Shown here: positions 61,986-64,000 of the stretch, in pieces
Position numbering within the stretch: the first letter of the stretch is position 1
Layout of the letters: each line of letters opens with the position of its first letter
Assembly: GCF_018500185.1 (NCBI RefSeq)
Contig: NZ_JAHBGI010000004.1
Coordinates: 248,001-312,000, forward strand
DNA length: 64,000 nt
Direction of reading: 5' to 3'
Source of the DNA: Litoribacter ruber
GTDB taxonomy: Bacteria > Bacteroidota > Bacteroidia > Cytophagales > Cyclobacteriaceae
The notes under the pieces: model-generated
The model's database searches: none
What the model was told of the DNA's origin: nothing
Seen by the model: only the letters and a program-made list of their open reading frames with translations
Translations under genes and position numbers: made by a program

Positions 61986-63119
61986 ATGAAAAAACTTTTC
62001 AGCATGATCTGCCTTGCCCTGTGTGCCTGCCTGACGCTTGCATGCGGATCTGCAGAAAAATCTACATTACATTATGAGCCCGAATTAATAGTAACAGATA
62101 GCTTGATCATAGATTACCTGGGCAACTTACAACTTTTGGATTTTAAGCCGGATAGAAGTGAATACTTGCTGTATGATTTTCAGCGCAGTGAGCTCGTCCG
62201 GGTGGATCAAAAAGGCACTATAAGGCAAAAGGCCAACCGCTCTATGGATGGAAAAGACAGTTATCAGTCCAGATTCTTCATTACTGCCAATTACCGGGAC
62301 AATGGTGATCTGCTTATCGAAACCTTTGGGGGACTGTTTGTATACGATTCTGCTTTGACGCTAAAAGAAAAGCGAAAATTACCTTATGAGTTGGCTACGG
62401 GAATCATAGGTGGATCCAGGGTGACTTTGCCTATAGCCGATTACCTGTATGCCTTCTCAGTGGGTACGGATGATCGTGATAGATTGCAGGATGCTTCTTC
62501 CCTCCATACTTATCCCTTTTTGACAGCATATGACCTGGCCTCCGATCAGGTGACTGCCAGAGAGCCTATGCCTGAAAAAAGTCAAATGGTTCAAAATCCT
62601 GGGGTTTATAGGAGCATGGATCCCATTCCTCTTTATCGAGATGGACTTCTCCACCTGATGTTCATGTATTCTCCAGAGATCTACGTATACGATTTTCCGA
62701 GCCTGAAACTGAAGGAGGTGCTTAACCTTAATCCAGAACCAACCTATAGACAACTTGCTCCTGTAAAGAATAATGAGAGTTTTGATCGTTTCTTTTCCGA
62801 GTTGGCGTCGTCCCACTATACAGGGTTTGCCCATTCCAACGGCTACCTCCTGACCTCCTATATGGCTGCTGCCCCTCAGGAAGAAGTGGATGCTCTACCG
62901 AAGGATGTGGTAGGCGGTCCGGATTACCTGGTCGTAAGGGATAAATACAAAAATCCTTATTACCAGGTGTTTAGTGAAAAAGAGAAGGTGTGGGAGGGGA
63001 AATGGGACGTCGATCTCAAAATGCACAAGGATGTGATTTATTCCACGCACCAACCTGGGGTTGACCCTCAGGTACAGGAAAGGGATGAAGTTGTTTTTTA
63101 CTTTTATGAGCTGAAGTAA
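61986..63119 (+). CDS. Six-bladed beta-propeller lipoprotein (second copy)
   Basis: This is a 377-residue exported lipoprotein. The ATG at 61986 gives a clean signal (KKLFSMICLALCACLTLACG), so an upstream GTG frame start at 61854 is rejected. The sequence follows the same plan as the lipoprotein at 33038-34216: IIDYLGNLQLLDFKPDRSEY, then VRVDQKGTIRQKANRS. The two are diverged paralogues. Four Cys lie in and just after the signal. No catalytic residues or partner genes are visible, and function is unknown. Confidence 0.85.
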   Translation: MKKLFSMICLALCACLTLACGSAEKSTLHYEPELIVTDSLIIDYLGNLQLLDFKPDRSEYLLYDFQRSELVRVDQKGTIRQKANRSMDGKDSYQSRFFITANYRDNGDLLIETFGGLFVYDSALTLKEKRKLPYELATGIIGGSRVTLPIADYLYAFSVGTDDRDRLQDASSLHTYPFLTAYDLASDQVTAREPMPEKSQMVQNPGVYRSMDPIPLYRDGLLHLMFMYSPEIYVYDFPSLKLKEVLNLNPEPTYRQLAPVKNNESFDRFFSELASSHYTGFAHSNGYLLTSYMAAAPQEEVDALPKDVVGGPDYLVVRDKYKNPYYQVFSEKEKVWEGKWDVDLKMHKDVIYSTHQPGVDPQVQERDEVVFYFYELK

Positions 63120-63130
63120 CCTGTATGTAT

Positions 63131-63158
63131 AGCCGGAGGTGACCCATCCGGTTTTTTT
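63131..63158 (+). terminator. Terminator after the propeller lipoprotein gene
   Basis: AGCCGGA (63131-63137) pairs with TCCGGTT (63147-63153, one G-T) over a 9-base loop, with T residues to 63158. It lies 11 bases after the stop. Confidence 0.75.
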
Positions 63159-63220
63159 GTGCCCAACGTAAACAATTCCATTAAACAGCAGGTCATGTAA
63201 AGGAGAAACTTAGGTAATAA

Positions 63221-63907
63221 ATGGAAAACAAAAACATGGTCCTCATCGGAGGCAACAGTGATATTGGAAAGGCAGTCGCCAAGATCCTGAAGGATCAGGG
63301 GGCAAATATTTTTTCCTACAGCAGATCTGGGGAATCAGGTGAAAAGCTGGATGTATTGGGCGACTGGGACTCAATTGAAGAGTTGCCTGAAGAGGTTCAT
63401 GGGCTGGTTTATTGCCCTGGATCCATCCAGTTGAAGCCCTTTCACCGATTTTCAGTGGAGGACTTCCAACGGGATATCAATGTGAATTTTTTAGGTGCGG
63501 TGAAAGTACTGCAGGCCGCATTGAAAAGTCTCAAGAAATCCAAAAATGCCTCCGTGGTGCTGTTCAGTACCGTGGCTGTGCAGACAGGCATGGGTTTCCA
63601 TAGCAGTATAGCCAGTGCCAAGGGTGCGGTGGAAGGGTTGGTCAGATCGCTGGCAGCAGAGTGGGCTCCTTCTCACATCAGGGTTAATGCCGTAGCCCCT
63701 TCTCTGACCGATACCAAATTGGCCGAGCAGTTACTTTCTACTGAAGATAAGAAAGAAGCCTCCGCCAAGCGGCACCCATTAGGTAGGTACGGGAAGCCAG
63801 AGGATATTGCAGAGGCGGTTGCATACCTGCTTTCTGATAAATCGGGCTGGGTGACTGGGCAGATCTTGCACGTAGATGGCGGGATGTCAACGATAAAGGG
63901 TTTGTAA
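63221..63907 (+). CDS. SDR-family protein lacking the catalytic Tyr
   Basis: This is a 228-residue short-chain dehydrogenase-fold protein. The nucleotide-binding motif is LIGGNSDIGKAVAKIL near 6-21, and VNAVAPSLTDTKLAEQLL follows as usual. The catalytic Ser (S116 in LFSTVAV) and Lys (K134 in ASAKGAVEGL) are in place, but the Tyr four residues before the Lys is Ile130 (HSSIASAK). The protein may use another acid/base or have lost redox activity. Its stop and the next start share one base (TAATG), linking it to a DNA-damage exonuclease gene. The substrate is unknown. Confidence 0.88.
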   Translation: MENKNMVLIGGNSDIGKAVAKILKDQGANIFSYSRSGESGEKLDVLGDWDSIEELPEEVHGLVYCPGSIQLKPFHRFSVEDFQRDINVNFLGAVKVLQAALKSLKKSKNASVVLFSTVAVQTGMGFHSSIASAKGAVEGLVRSLAAEWAPSHIRVNAVAPSLTDTKLAEQLLSTEDKKEASAKRHPLGRYGKPEDIAEAVAYLLSDKSGWVTGQILHVDGGMSTIKGL

Positions 63908-64000
63908 TGAGTGGGATTTTGGAGCTTTCCCCATATGGGCTGTACTGCCCCCAGGCCGATATTTTTATCGACCCTTGGAAACCTGTGGACAAGGCACTGA
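63907..64000 (+). CDS. Ligase-associated DNA damage response exonuclease, N-terminal fragment
   Basis: The frame starts at ATG 63907 and is cut by the window end after 31 codons. Its start ILELSPYGLYCPQADIFIDP, then WKPVDKAL, matches the N-terminus of the metallo-beta-lactamase-fold exonucleases encoded beside ATP-dependent DNA ligases. The metal-binding HxHxDH would lie beyond the edge, so activity cannot be confirmed here. It overlaps the SDR stop by one base. The family partners, an ATP-dependent ligase and an Lhr-type helicase, are expected downstream. Confidence 0.7.
   Translation, partial: MSGILELSPYGLYCPQADIFIDPWKPVDKAL

Overview
The window looks like chromosomal DNA from a Bacteroidota bacterium of the order Cytophagales, most like Cyclobacteriaceae (Algoriphagus-type). 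This rests on gene content rather than a database match: an alternative complex III (ACIII) locus joined to an aa3 oxidase, the long form of IspG, lipoproteins with six-bladed propellers, DUF4212/symporter acetate genes, DUF6089-like barrels, and promoter-like TTTG / TAnnTTTG pairs typical of the phylum. No rRNA, tRNA, CRISPR array, prophage or intact insertion sequence was seen.

Respiratory region (1-16.7 kb, all +). A promoter-like site precedes actABCDEF (ACIII quinol:cytochrome c oxidoreductase). Then come coxB and coxA, heme A synthesis (ctaA, ctaB), two subunit III genes and a subunit IV gene. A hairpin with a T tract follows, then SCO1, a DUF420 protein and a small CxxC membrane protein. 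The set encodes an electron path from menaquinol through ACIII to oxygen, plus cofactor insertion.

Envelope and housekeeping (16.8-37.3 kb). A 1238-residue NtrY-like membrane histidine kinase is followed by a large probable outer-membrane barrel, then an SDR, long-form ispG, a DUF6728-like small protein, an MmcQ/YjbR protein and an orphan ABC ATPase. On the minus strand are a Uma2-type nuclease, an SlyD-like FKBP, leuS, a propeller lipoprotein, a TlpA-like thioredoxin, an alpha/beta hydrolase and an amidase.

Acetate region (37.6-52.1 kb). A Zn alcohol dehydrogenase and an unknown protein run on +. On the minus strand, in transcription order, are an IS1-InsA-like zinc-ribbon/HTH protein, an outer-membrane porin-like protein, DUF4212, a sodium:acetate-type symporter, a small membrane protein, a symporter-histidine kinase fusion, a receiver-only regulator, acetyl-CoA synthetase, a cNMP/CBS/DUF294 protein and a DnaQ-like exonuclease, then a small HTH-like protein. 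This reads as acetate sensing, uptake and activation. The InsA-like protein, without a transposase catalytic domain and preceded by a tandem 14-base motif, is the best candidate for an undescribed regulator.

Final region (52.4-64 kb). There is an SRPBCC protein, a PIN-type toxin-antitoxin pair, a DUF6089-like barrel, a GNAT-nitrilase fusion joined to kdsC and kdsA (LPS Kdo synthesis), two convergent L,D-transpeptidases of different families, a QueD/PTPS-like gene overlapping folE, a second propeller lipoprotein, an SDR lacking the catalytic Tyr, and the start of a ligase-associated DNA-damage exonuclease cut by the window edge.
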